Shown: piece after piece, positions 26,766-34,987 of the stretch
How positions within the stretch are numbered: position 1 is the first letter of the stretch
How the letters are laid out: the number at the start of each line of letters is the position of its first letter
NCBI GenBank assembly: GCA_030682255.1
Contig: JAUXOK010000027.1
Span: 186,001-250,000 of the forward strand
Length of the DNA: 64,000 nt
Source of the DNA: Bacteroidota bacterium
GTDB lineage: Bacteria; Bacteroidota; Bacteroidia; NS11-12g; UBA955
Direction: 5' to 3'
Notes under the pieces: model-generated
Seen by the model: the letters and a program-made list of their open reading frames with translations, nothing else
Database searches by the model: none
Told to the model about the DNA's origin: nothing
Made by a program: the position numbers and the translations under genes

Positions 26766-28812
26766 AAAGAAAAATACATATTTTAATAGAGAAATCAGTT
26801 GGCTATCTTTTAACGATAGAGTTCTTCAAGAGGCAAATGACGAAAATGTTCCATTATTAGAGAGGCTTAAATTTTTAGGTATTTTTTCTTCTAATTTAGA
26901 TGAGTTTTTTAGAGTTAGGGTGGCTACCAATAAAAGAATTTTATTACTAAAAAATTCACCAGAACAACATATTAACAAAAAGGAAATTACTCAACTTCTG
27001 AATGATATTTATAATAAAGTTATTATTCAACAAGCTAAATTCAATAAAATTTATAATGAATTGGTTGAAGAACTAAAGAAAAATAAAGTGTTTTTTTTAG
27101 ATGAAAAAATGCTTACTAATGAGCAATTGGTTGAGGTAAAAAAATATTTTAAAGAAGAGATTACTAATACTATTTTTCCTCTGATGTTAGATGGAAGACG
27201 ACCATTTCCATTTTTGAGAGATAACACTATTTATCTAGCTTGTAAACTAACCAATACGTTTACAAAAAATAAAAAATATGCATTGATTCCTTTACCAACT
27301 AAAATTAAAAAAAGGTTTTATCAATTACCAGACAAGGATGGCGAAACCAATATCATGTTTATTGACGATGTTATTAGAGCCAATTTAGATGTTGTTTTTT
27401 CTAGTTTAGATTATCATACATTTGAGGCTTATACTATTAAACTAACACGAGATGCTGAAATGGATGTTGACAATGATTTATCCATCAATATTGTAGAAAA
27501 CATCAAGAACTCTTTAAAACTAAGAAAAAAAGGACTTCCTGTAAGATTGATTTATGATGCTGAAGCGCCAAAAGATTTGTTGAGATTTATCAATCAAAGT
27601 TTGAAAATTAAACACGATGAACTAATTCCCGGTCAGCGTTATCACAATTTCAGAGACTTTATTAAATTTCCTAATATCAAAAAGAATGCAATGCGTTATG
27701 AACCGCTTCAACCGCTTTATATCCCTGAGTTAGATTTGTCAAAAAATATCTTTGAAGCCATTCAGAAAAAAGATTACTTATTAAATCATCCATATCAACC
27801 TTTTACTTATGTGATAAGATTTTTGAGAGAAGCTGCAATCGATCCTCATGTAACAACTATTAAAATTACTCTTTATAGGGTTGCCGAAAATTCAAATGTT
27901 GTGAATGCACTTATTAATGCTGTGAAAAATGGCAAAAAGGTTATTGTATTAATGGAATTACGAGCCAGATTTGACGAAGAACACAACATATTCTGGAGCA
28001 ATAAATTGAAAGAAGAAGGAGCTACGGTGTTGTATGGTGTGCCTGGCTATAAAGTACACACAAAAATGTGTTTGATTTATAGAAAAGAAAACAAACGTGT
28101 GCAATTGTATGCTCATCTTGGAACTGGAAATTACAATGGGGATACGGCTAAATTATATTGCGATCATGCTATTTTTACTTCAAATAATGCCATCACCTCA
28201 GAGCTTCACAAAGTTTTTGAATTGATTAATGATTTCAAACCTACTAAATATAAGTTTACAAATTTGTTGGTTTCTCCAGTCAATTTGAGGGTTAAATTAT
28301 TGGCATTAATTGATAAAGAGATTAAAAATCACAAAGCTGGAAAAAAAGCCTACATCATTATGAAGATGAACAGCTTGGTTGATACCGAAATTATTGATAA
28401 ACTCTATGAAGCTAGTAGGGCTGGTGTGCCTATTGATTTAATCATCAGAGGCATTTGTTGTTTGGTGCCCGGCATCGACAATCAAAGTAAAACCATCAAG
28501 GTAATAAGCATCGTTGACAAATTTTTAGAACACGCGCGAATTTATCTTTTTGGCAATTTAGGCAAAGAAAAAATCTACATGGGTTCTGCTGATTTAATGA
28601 CCCGAAATATTGATTATAGAATTGAAGTTTGTTTTCCAATTCTAGATAATGAGATTAAAAATGACATCCGTTCGCTTATTTCTATCCAATTAAAAGACAA
28701 TTTAAAATCTAGAATCATCGATCAATATCAAATAAACGATTACACAAAGAATGATTTTTTAGATAATAGCTCTCAAGATGAGTTTTATAACTATCTGAAA
28801 ACCAAGATTTAA
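26758..28812 (+). CDS. ppk1: Polyphosphate kinase 1
   Basis: The ATG at 26758 overlaps the previous stop and begins MTKKKNTYFNREISWLSFN, the conserved PPK1 N-terminus. An earlier in-frame ATG adds 16 hydrophobic residues that do not fit. The 684-residue protein contains the catalytic His434 in GYKVHTKM, equivalent to E. coli His435, and GTGNYNGDTAKLYCDH. The second PLD-like half contains GSADLMTRNID. It makes polyphosphate reversibly from ATP. No exopolyphosphatase is adjacent; the upstream partner is the EEP-family hydrolase. Confidence 0.96.
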   Translation: MTKKKNTYFNREISWLSFNDRVLQEANDENVPLLERLKFLGIFSSNLDEFFRVRVATNKRILLLKNSPEQHINKKEITQLLNDIYNKVIIQQAKFNKIYNELVEELKKNKVFFLDEKMLTNEQLVEVKKYFKEEITNTIFPLMLDGRRPFPFLRDNTIYLACKLTNTFTKNKKYALIPLPTKIKKRFYQLPDKDGETNIMFIDDVIRANLDVVFSSLDYHTFEAYTIKLTRDAEMDVDNDLSINIVENIKNSLKLRKKGLPVRLIYDAEAPKDLLRFINQSLKIKHDELIPGQRYHNFRDFIKFPNIKKNAMRYEPLQPLYIPELDLSKNIFEAIQKKDYLLNHPYQPFTYVIRFLREAAIDPHVTTIKITLYRVAENSNVVNALINAVKNGKKVIVLMELRARFDEEHNIFWSNKLKEEGATVLYGVPGYKVHTKMCLIYRKENKRVQLYAHLGTGNYNGDTAKLYCDHAIFTSNNAITSELHKVFELINDFKPTKYKFTNLLVSPVNLRVKLLALIDKEIKNHKAGKKAYIIMKMNSLVDTEIIDKLYEASRAGVPIDLIIRGICCLVPGIDNQSKTIKVISIVDKFLEHARIYLFGNLGKEKIYMGSADLMTRNIDYRIEVCFPILDNEIKNDIRSLISIQLKDNLKSRIIDQYQINDYTKNDFLDNSSQDEFYNYLKTKI

Positions 28813-28884
28813 ATTATTTTGTAAATCTAATTTCATATAAAACATATGATGCTTGTCATTATTTGTAATTATTCTAAATAAAAT

Positions 28885-28915
28885 TTTGCAGGCTTAAATA
28901 AGAGTCGTATTGTTG
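28885..28915 (+). promoter_or_regulatory. Promoter of the FecA-like receptor
   Basis: TTTG (28885-28888), a 19-base spacer, then TATTGTTG (28908-28915) matches the Bacteroidota TTTG-N19-TAnnTTTG promoter with one mismatch, 28 bases before the start codon. No Fur-like palindrome was noticed. Confidence 0.65.
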
Positions 28916-28943
28916 CACCATTAATTTATAATTAATCTAAATA

Positions 28944-31142
28944 ATGAACAAGAATATACTTTCCGCATTAATTCTGAGTTTTATAGGTCTTTCTGTCTTT
29001 AGTCAAAATCAAACCATTGAAGATGAAGACACATCCATAGTCAATTTGAATACCGTTATATTTTCTAAAAAACGTGTAAACACAATTTTGGATGATGTGC
29101 CCGGTTCAGCTACTTATATTAACAAAAATGAAATTAGACGCATTGCCCCAATTTCAGCAAATGATGTATTTAGAAAAGTTGCAGGCGTTCATGTGGTTGA
29201 TGAAGAAGGTGCAGGTATGAGAATCAATATCGGCATTAGAGGATTAGATCCAGATAGGAGTAGAGCTGTGTTGGTTTTAGAAGATGGTATTCCTGTTTCC
29301 TTGAATCCTTATGGAGAACCAGAAATGTATTATTCGCCTGTTATTGATAGAATGTCTGGTGTGGAAGTTTTGAAAGGAAGTGGACAAATTTTATTTGGTC
29401 CACAAACCATTGGTGGTGTTGTGAATTATTTAACTGCCAATCCCTCAGAAAAACCTGAGTTTAAGTTTAGATTTACTGGTGGTGAAGGTGGTTTGTTCAC
29501 AACTTTACTTTCTTACAGCACAACCATAGATAAAGTTGGTATTACAACAACATTGGTTAGAAAACATGCAGATAAAATTGGTTACGCTGGATTTGACATA
29601 GTAGATTTTACCAATAAATTTGTGATTCAATTATCTAAAAAATCGTCACTGAATTTCAAAATGGCAATTTACGATGAAGTATCCAATTCAACTTATATCG
29701 GCTTAACACAAACGATGTACGATGCAGGCAATCAAGACTTTGCACTAATGGCTCCAAACGATGTTTTAAGAATCAGAAGGTATTCTGGAAGCGTTTCTCA
29801 CAATTATCAATTTAATAGCAAATTTAAACTACAAACCAATGTTTTTGGATATACAACAACAAGAGATTGGCAAAGACAAGACTTTGGAAGCACAAAATCT
29901 ACAAGCAACCAAACGGGTGTTATTTGGGGTGACTCATCCATAGCAGGTGGAGCTGTTTTTATGAGAAATCAAAATGCACATCGCGATAGACAATTTGAAG
30001 TTTTAGGATTAGAATCTAAAGCCACTTATGAATATAAATTGGGCAATCGTCAATCTGAACTGAAGTTTGGAGCAAGGTATATTTACGAAAAAGCTTTCGA
30101 ACAAAGAAAAAATGGCAAAAAAGCGGATGCCAAATCAGGTGATTTAGTAGAAGATGAAATTAGAACAGGTAAAGCCTTGAGCGCATTTATTCACAATCAA
30201 ATTAACTTGTTTCCTAAATTGCTGTTTACAATTGGCGCTAGGATTGAATCGTATGATTACAATAGAAACATATTGAGAAACACATTCAGGGTTAATAATG
30301 TCAATAGAATTGTTGACACCAATTTGATGGCAAATAATCAAATTAATACCATTATTCCTGGCTTTGGTTTTAATTATAACTTGAGTGCTAAATCAACCGT
30401 ATTTTTTGGCGCACACAAAGGCTATGCACCTCCAAGGGTTAAAGATGCTATCACAGCCCAAGGGCAAGTTTATCAACTAGATGCAGAAGAGAGTGTCAAT
30501 ATCGAATTGGGAACAAGAGGAAAAGTGAATGACTTTTTAAATTATGAATTAACCGCTTTTCGAATGAATTTTTCTAACCAAATTATCCCTGTTTCTGAAT
30601 CTTCTGGTGGTGTTGGTGCTGGTTTGGTAAATGGTGGAAATACGATACACGAAGGTGTAGAAGCTGCATACAGACTTAATATTTCAAACCTATTGCATAC
30701 CAAAACCAAAATATTGTTTCATAACAGTTTAACCTTTGTGAATGCTTATTTCAGTAAGGATAGATTTGTTGTTTCAGCTGGCGACACCGTTAATGTCATT
30801 AACAATAAAACGCCTTATGCACCATCTTATTTTCATACTGGTTCATTAACGTTTGAGTTTCCAATCGGCATTGGATTTTCTGCCAATGCCACTTTAGTAG
30901 GTGAGCAATATGGTGATGTTGAAAATCTGATGATTGCTAGTAACGATGGCAGAAGCGGATTGTTACCTAAATATCAAGTGTTTGATGCTAATGTGTTTTA
31001 TAAATTTAAAAAATATGATGCCATCATCAACTTCTCTATTAAAAACCTAACAGACGAAAGGTACATCACTAGCAGAAGACCACAAGGCATTCGTTTGGGA
31101 TTGCCAAGGTTTATGATGCTTTCATTTGAAATGACAATATAA
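28944..31142 (+). CDS. TonB-dependent receptor, FecA-like
   Basis: The 732-residue outer-membrane receptor has a signal peptide (about 1-21), a plug domain (about 50-165) and a 22-strand barrel. Plug motifs such as DVFRKVAGVHVVDEEGAGMRINIGIRG and EVLKGSGQILFGPQTIGGVVN match ferric citrate/siderophore receptors of the FecA type. The chain ends in an aromatic/hydrophobic beta-signal (MMLSFEMTI). It would import ferric chelates using TonB-ExbBD energy. There is no N-terminal signalling domain and no adjacent sigma/anti-sigma pair, so it is not a transducing receptor. The ligand is inferred from similarity only. Confidence 0.88.
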   Translation: MNKNILSALILSFIGLSVFSQNQTIEDEDTSIVNLNTVIFSKKRVNTILDDVPGSATYINKNEIRRIAPISANDVFRKVAGVHVVDEEGAGMRINIGIRGLDPDRSRAVLVLEDGIPVSLNPYGEPEMYYSPVIDRMSGVEVLKGSGQILFGPQTIGGVVNYLTANPSEKPEFKFRFTGGEGGLFTTLLSYSTTIDKVGITTTLVRKHADKIGYAGFDIVDFTNKFVIQLSKKSSLNFKMAIYDEVSNSTYIGLTQTMYDAGNQDFALMAPNDVLRIRRYSGSVSHNYQFNSKFKLQTNVFGYTTTRDWQRQDFGSTKSTSNQTGVIWGDSSIAGGAVFMRNQNAHRDRQFEVLGLESKATYEYKLGNRQSELKFGARYIYEKAFEQRKNGKKADAKSGDLVEDEIRTGKALSAFIHNQINLFPKLLFTIGARIESYDYNRNILRNTFRVNNVNRIVDTNLMANNQINTIIPGFGFNYNLSAKSTVFFGAHKGYAPPRVKDAITAQGQVYQLDAEESVNIELGTRGKVNDFLNYELTAFRMNFSNQIIPVSESSGGVGAGLVNGGNTIHEGVEAAYRLNISNLLHTKTKILFHNSLTFVNAYFSKDRFVVSAGDTVNVINNKTPYAPSYFHTGSLTFEFPIGIGFSANATLVGEQYGDVENLMIASNDGRSGLLPKYQVFDANVFYKFKKYDAIINFSIKNLTDERYITSRRPQGIRLGLPRFMMLSFEMTI

Positions 31143-31284
31143 TATTAACAATCATTTGGCCCAATGTCTAATTGGTCTTTTTCTACCTGTAATTTGAAAG
31201 CAAAAAAAATCAGGATTTAAAATTTGATAATAATTTTTTGAAAACCATACATGCAATAATAGGATATTAAAATATCAAAAAAAA

Positions 31285-31311
31285 AACCTCGCAGTTAATG
31301 CGAGGTTTTTT
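31285..31311. terminator. Bidirectional terminator between convergent genes
   Basis: AACCTCGCA and TGCGAGGTT form a perfect 9-bp stem around GTTAA, with A-runs on the left and T-runs on the right. It can end both the receptor mRNA and the leftward dehydrogenase mRNA. Confidence 0.88.
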
Positions 31312-31327
31312 GTATGCCTTATAAATA

Positions 31328-32428
31328 TTATATTCTTGATTGCAAATGCATCGTATCGTTTACACGTTTTTCAGCTAATTTAATAGCAGCTAATTGTGTG
31401 TTGATATTGAATTCATCAGCAGTGTTGTAGATATCTAAAACAGTATTGTAAATATTTTCAGTTTGAGAGAAAGCAATCTCTTTTACATAACCATTATACT
31501 CACTGTAAACATTGATTAGTCCACCAGCATTGATTAAGAAATCAGGGGCATAAAAAATACCTTTGGCTTTAATCATATCTCCATGGATATTATCATCCTC
31601 TAATTGATTGTTTGCTGCACCTGCAACTATTTGACATTTCAATTGATTGATGTTATTCGTATTTAAAATTGCACCTAAAGCACATGGGGCGAAAATATCA
31701 ACATCTAAACCAAAAATTTCTTCAGGTTTAACAATGCTAGCACCATATTTATCAGCAGCTATTTTTAATCCATGTTCGAAAATATCAGTAGCAAACAAAA
31801 TTGCACCATCATTTTTCAACATTTCAATCAAATGCAAACCTACTTTACCTGTACCTTGAACAGCAATTTTCTTTCCGTTTAAATTATCAGAACCATAAGC
31901 TTTTTTTGCACTTGCTTTTATGCCCATATATACACCATAAGCAGTAACTGGACTTGGATCACCACCACCGCCCATGATTTCTGGTAAACCAACAACATGT
32001 TCAGTTTCCATTGCAACATATTCCATGTCTTTAGTAGTAGTTCCAACATCTTCAGCTGTAATATATTTTCCTCCCAAATTTTCAACAAAACGACCAAATT
32101 TGCGCATCAGTTGTTCTGATTTGTGTTTTTTTGGATCACCAATAATAACAGCTTTGGCGCCACCTAAATTAAGACCACTAATTGCTGCTTTATAAGTCAT
32201 TCCTCTAGAAAGTCTTAATGCATCATTGATAGCTTCTTCTTCTGTAGCATAATTCCACATTCTTGTACCACCTAAACCTGGTCCCAAAACGGTGTTATGG
32301 ATTGCAATTATGGCTTTTAATCCTGTGTGATTGTCTTGACAGATTAAAATTTGCTCGTGGTCATAACGAGCAACTTTTGAAAACACATCAAATTGTGTTT
32401 CGCTTATTGTAGCATTGGATTGACTCAT
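31328..32428 (-). CDS. Leucine/valine-type amino acid dehydrogenase
   Basis: The 366-residue Glu/Leu/Phe/Val dehydrogenase carries the catalytic Lys80 in RGMTYKAAISGLNLGGAKAV. The NAD-binding Rossmann motif is QGTGKVGLHLIEML. The length (about 365) and the GPGLGGTRMW motif fit the leucine/valine dehydrogenase branch rather than the longer glutamate dehydrogenases. It deaminates branched-chain amino acids to 2-oxo acids with NAD+. It is monocistronic, with a TACCTTTG -7 element 34-41 bp upstream and a terminator right after it. Exact substrate preference cannot be read. Confidence 0.9.
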   Translation of the reverse strand: MSQSNATISETQFDVFSKVARYDHEQILICQDNHTGLKAIIAIHNTVLGPGLGGTRMWNYATEEEAINDALRLSRGMTYKAAISGLNLGGAKAVIIGDPKKHKSEQLMRKFGRFVENLGGKYITAEDVGTTTKDMEYVAMETEHVVGLPEIMGGGGDPSPVTAYGVYMGIKASAKKAYGSDNLNGKKIAVQGTGKVGLHLIEMLKNDGAILFATDIFEHGLKIAADKYGASIVKPEEIFGLDVDIFAPCALGAILNTNNINQLKCQIVAGAANNQLEDDNIHGDMIKAKGIFYAPDFLINAGGLINVYSEYNGYVKEIAFSQTENIYNTVLDIYNTADEFNINTQLAAIKLAEKRVNDTMHLQSRI

Positions 32429-32461
32429 CTTTTAATAATTGGATTTTTAAAAATTAAGGTG

Positions 32462-32469
32462 CAAAGGTA
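32462..32469 (-). promoter_or_regulatory. Promoter -7 element for the Leu/Val dehydrogenase
   Basis: The minus strand reads TACCTTTG, an exact TAnnTTTG match, 34 bases before the start codon. Confidence 0.55.
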
Positions 32470-32512
32470 AGAAAATAATAAGTAAAAAATAATTTTATAT
32501 TATTAGGTTATA

Positions 32513-33460
32513 TTATTTAATTGATGCCCTTATTAATCTGTCATTAATAGCTGCACCTAAACCTTTGTTAGGTAGTTTTTGAACTATTATTAAATCTACT
32601 TTAGCTTCGTCTAATAATCGCATACTATGAAATAAATTTTTTGCAGCTTCTTTATCATCGGCTAAAACACTTAAATTGATTGATAAAATATTTTCGGGCA
32701 AAGCTTGGTTTCCAAAACTTAATATCGCAATATTTTGATTTGTGATTTTATAATCTGAAATTGATTCTAAAAGTAGGAGAGGTGTTCTAGGAGAATAATG
32801 TTTATCCAATTGACCAGGTGCTTCTGGATTACTATTTTGTGTTATATTAAATTGCAATTTTTCACCCAAACAATCCTCAAGATCTTTTATTGCCAAGCCT
32901 CCTAAACGTAAAATTGTAAATGGTGAAGTGGTACAATCAATGATAGTACTTTCAATGCCAATTTCAGAATCACCCCCATCAATAATATATGGGATTTTCT
33001 CACCCAATTGTTTTTCTACATGAGCAGCTTTGGTTGGACTGATATAACCAAATGGGTTGGCACTTGGTGCAGCTAATGGAAAGTCTAAATCCTTTAATAG
33101 TTCTAATGTTAAAGTATGTTTAGGTACTCTAATTGCTACCTTATCACTTCCCGATGTTACAATATAAGGAATATTATCATTTTTATACAAAAGCAAGGTT
33201 AATGGCCCTGGCATGAATCTTTTAGCTAAAAAAAAAGCCTTTTGGGGGATTGAATGGGTATATTTTGAGGCTGAATCAAAATCAGGCAAATGGATAATTA
33301 AAGGGTCGAATTGAGGCCTATTTTTAATTGCAAAAACAGATAAAACAGCATCTTCATTAAGTGCATTGGCAGCTAAACCATAAACAGTTTCTGTAGGAAT
33401 GGCCACAACTAATCCTTTTCGGAGTAGTTCAGAAGCTTTTTGAATATCCTGACCAATCAT
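32513..33460 (-). CDS. L-threonylcarbamoyladenylate synthase (TsaC/Sua5)
   Basis: The 315-residue protein is the long Sua5 form. The YrdC domain (about 5-200) has VVAIPTETVYGLAANA and the KRFMPGPLTLLL and SANPFGYISPT motifs. It is followed by a Sua5 C-terminal domain joined by the linker PEAPGQLDKHYSPRTP. It makes threonylcarbamoyl-AMP from Thr, bicarbonate and ATP for the t6A37 modification of ANN-decoding tRNAs such as the tRNA-Lys found here. Its first base overlaps the last base of the upstream response regulator gene, so they are co-transcribed. Confidence 0.94.
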   Translation of the reverse strand: MIGQDIQKASELLRKGLVVAIPTETVYGLAANALNEDAVLSVFAIKNRPQFDPLIIHLPDFDSASKYTHSIPQKAFFLAKRFMPGPLTLLLYKNDNIPYIVTSGSDKVAIRVPKHTLTLELLKDLDFPLAAPSANPFGYISPTKAAHVEKQLGEKIPYIIDGGDSEIGIESTIIDCTTSPFTILRLGGLAIKDLEDCLGEKLQFNITQNSNPEAPGQLDKHYSPRTPLLLLESISDYKITNQNIAILSFGNQALPENILSINLSVLADDKEAAKNLFHSMRLLDEAKVDLIIVQKLPNKGLGAAINDRLIRASIK

Positions 33461-34815
33461 TAAGATCTTTTTAAACCATATTTTTCAATTTTATTATAAA
33501 GATGACTTCTTTGAATATCAACTTCAACTGCTGTTTTAGCAACATTCCAATTGTTTTTCTTTAATTTAGCTTCTAAGAAAATAGTTTCTGCATAATCTTT
33601 GAAATCCTGAAATTTTTCGAATTTTTCAATCATCACATTTTGAGTTTTTGAGATTGGAGTAGCTGGATTACTATATGCAATAACATCATCTTTACTGATT
33701 TTAGATTCAGATAAAATAACCAATCTTTCAACCACGTTTCTTAATTCTCTAACATTACCAGTCCAATTTACATTTTTCAATTCCGATAATGCATCGTTTG
33801 TGAATGATTTTTTAACCCCATTGTCTTCGCAAATTTCTTTTAAAAATTTTTCTGCAATAGAAGGAATATCATCTTTTCTTTCATTAAGAGAAGGAACATG
33901 TATTACGATTACACTTAAACGATGGTATAAATCCAATCTGAATTTTCCATTTTCAATTTCCTCTGGTAAATTTTTATTTGTAGCTGCAATTACTCTAACA
34001 TTTACTTGAATTGATTTGTCTCCACCAACTCTTTGCAATGTACCTTCTTGTATTACTCTTAAAACTTTGGCTTGAGCAGATAAATCCATATCTCCAATTT
34101 CATCCAAGAATAAAGTTCCACCATTGGCTTGTTCAAATTTACCAATACGTTGTTTAATTGCTGTTGTAAAAGCACCCTTTTCATGTCCAAACAATTCACT
34201 TTCAATAAGTTCACTTGGAATTGCTGCACAATTAACCTCAATGATAGGCGCATTACTTCTGTTGCTTTTTTCATGAATCCATCTAGCTACTAATTCTTTT
34301 CCTGAGCCATTTTCGCCAGTAATTAATATCCTTGCATCAGTTGGTGCAACTTTTTCGATAGTTTGTTTAATCTTTGTAATTGCAGGAGTTTCACCTACAA
34401 TTTCTCTGGTTTTAGAAATTTTTCTTTTTAAAACTTTTGTTTCTATAATTAAGCTATTTTTTTCAACTGCATTTCTAAGAGTTATTAAAAGCCTATTTAA
34501 ATCTGGTGGTTTTGCGATAAAATCATAAGCACCTTTTCTAACGGCCTCAACAGCTAATTCTATGGTGCCATGTCCTGATATTAAAATAAAAGGTACTTCA
34601 GGAGCCATTTCATATGATTTTGCCATTACCTCCATGCCATCCATCCCAGGCATTTTAATGTCGCACAAAATGGCATCATAGGTTAATTCTTTGATCATGT
34701 CTAATCCTTTTTTGCCATTTTCAGCTGTATCTACTTGATATTGTTCAGCTGTTAAAATATTGGAAAGAGCATCTCTAATAGGTTTTTCGTCATCGATTAC
34801 TAATATATGTGGCAT
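33460..34815 (-). CDS. NtrC-family response regulator
   Basis: The 451-residue protein has a receiver domain (1-120, phospho-acceptor Asp52 in CDIKMPG), a sigma-54-type AAA+ domain (about 140-375) and a Fis-type HTH (about 415-450, [23 protein letters not shown]). The Walker A motif is GENGSGKE and Walker B is [11 protein letters not shown]. The sigma-54-contacting loop reads GAFTTA instead of the standard GAFTGA, a change seen here that could weaken or alter sigma-54 contact. No cognate histidine kinase is adjacent. It precedes tsaC with a 1-bp overlap. A minus-strand TAATTTTG lies at 34833-34826. Confidence 0.92.
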   Translation of the reverse strand: MPHILVIDDEKPIRDALSNILTAEQYQVDTAENGKKGLDMIKELTYDAILCDIKMPGMDGMEVMAKSYEMAPEVPFILISGHGTIELAVEAVRKGAYDFIAKPPDLNRLLITLRNAVEKNSLIIETKVLKRKISKTREIVGETPAITKIKQTIEKVAPTDARILITGENGSGKELVARWIHEKSNRSNAPIIEVNCAAIPSELIESELFGHEKGAFTTAIKQRIGKFEQANGGTLFLDEIGDMDLSAQAKVLRVIQEGTLQRVGGDKSIQVNVRVIAATNKNLPEEIENGKFRLDLYHRLSVIVIHVPSLNERKDDIPSIAEKFLKEICEDNGVKKSFTNDALSELKNVNWTGNVRELRNVVERLVILSESKISKDDVIAYSNPATPISKTQNVMIEKFEKFQDFKDYAETIFLEAKLKKNNWNVAKTAVEVDIQRSHLYNKIEKYGLKRS

Positions 34816-34987
34816 AAAATGTATACAAAATTATACAATCTAACCTTTGAATCATCAACAAGTTTTATACAATAAAAAACAGTTAAAGTATTGTGTTATT
34901 TAAAAAATAATAAAAAACAGGTTTGGAAACATATTTCTAAAGTATTATTTTCGCACGCTTTAAAAAAAGAATTATTATATCAATCAA

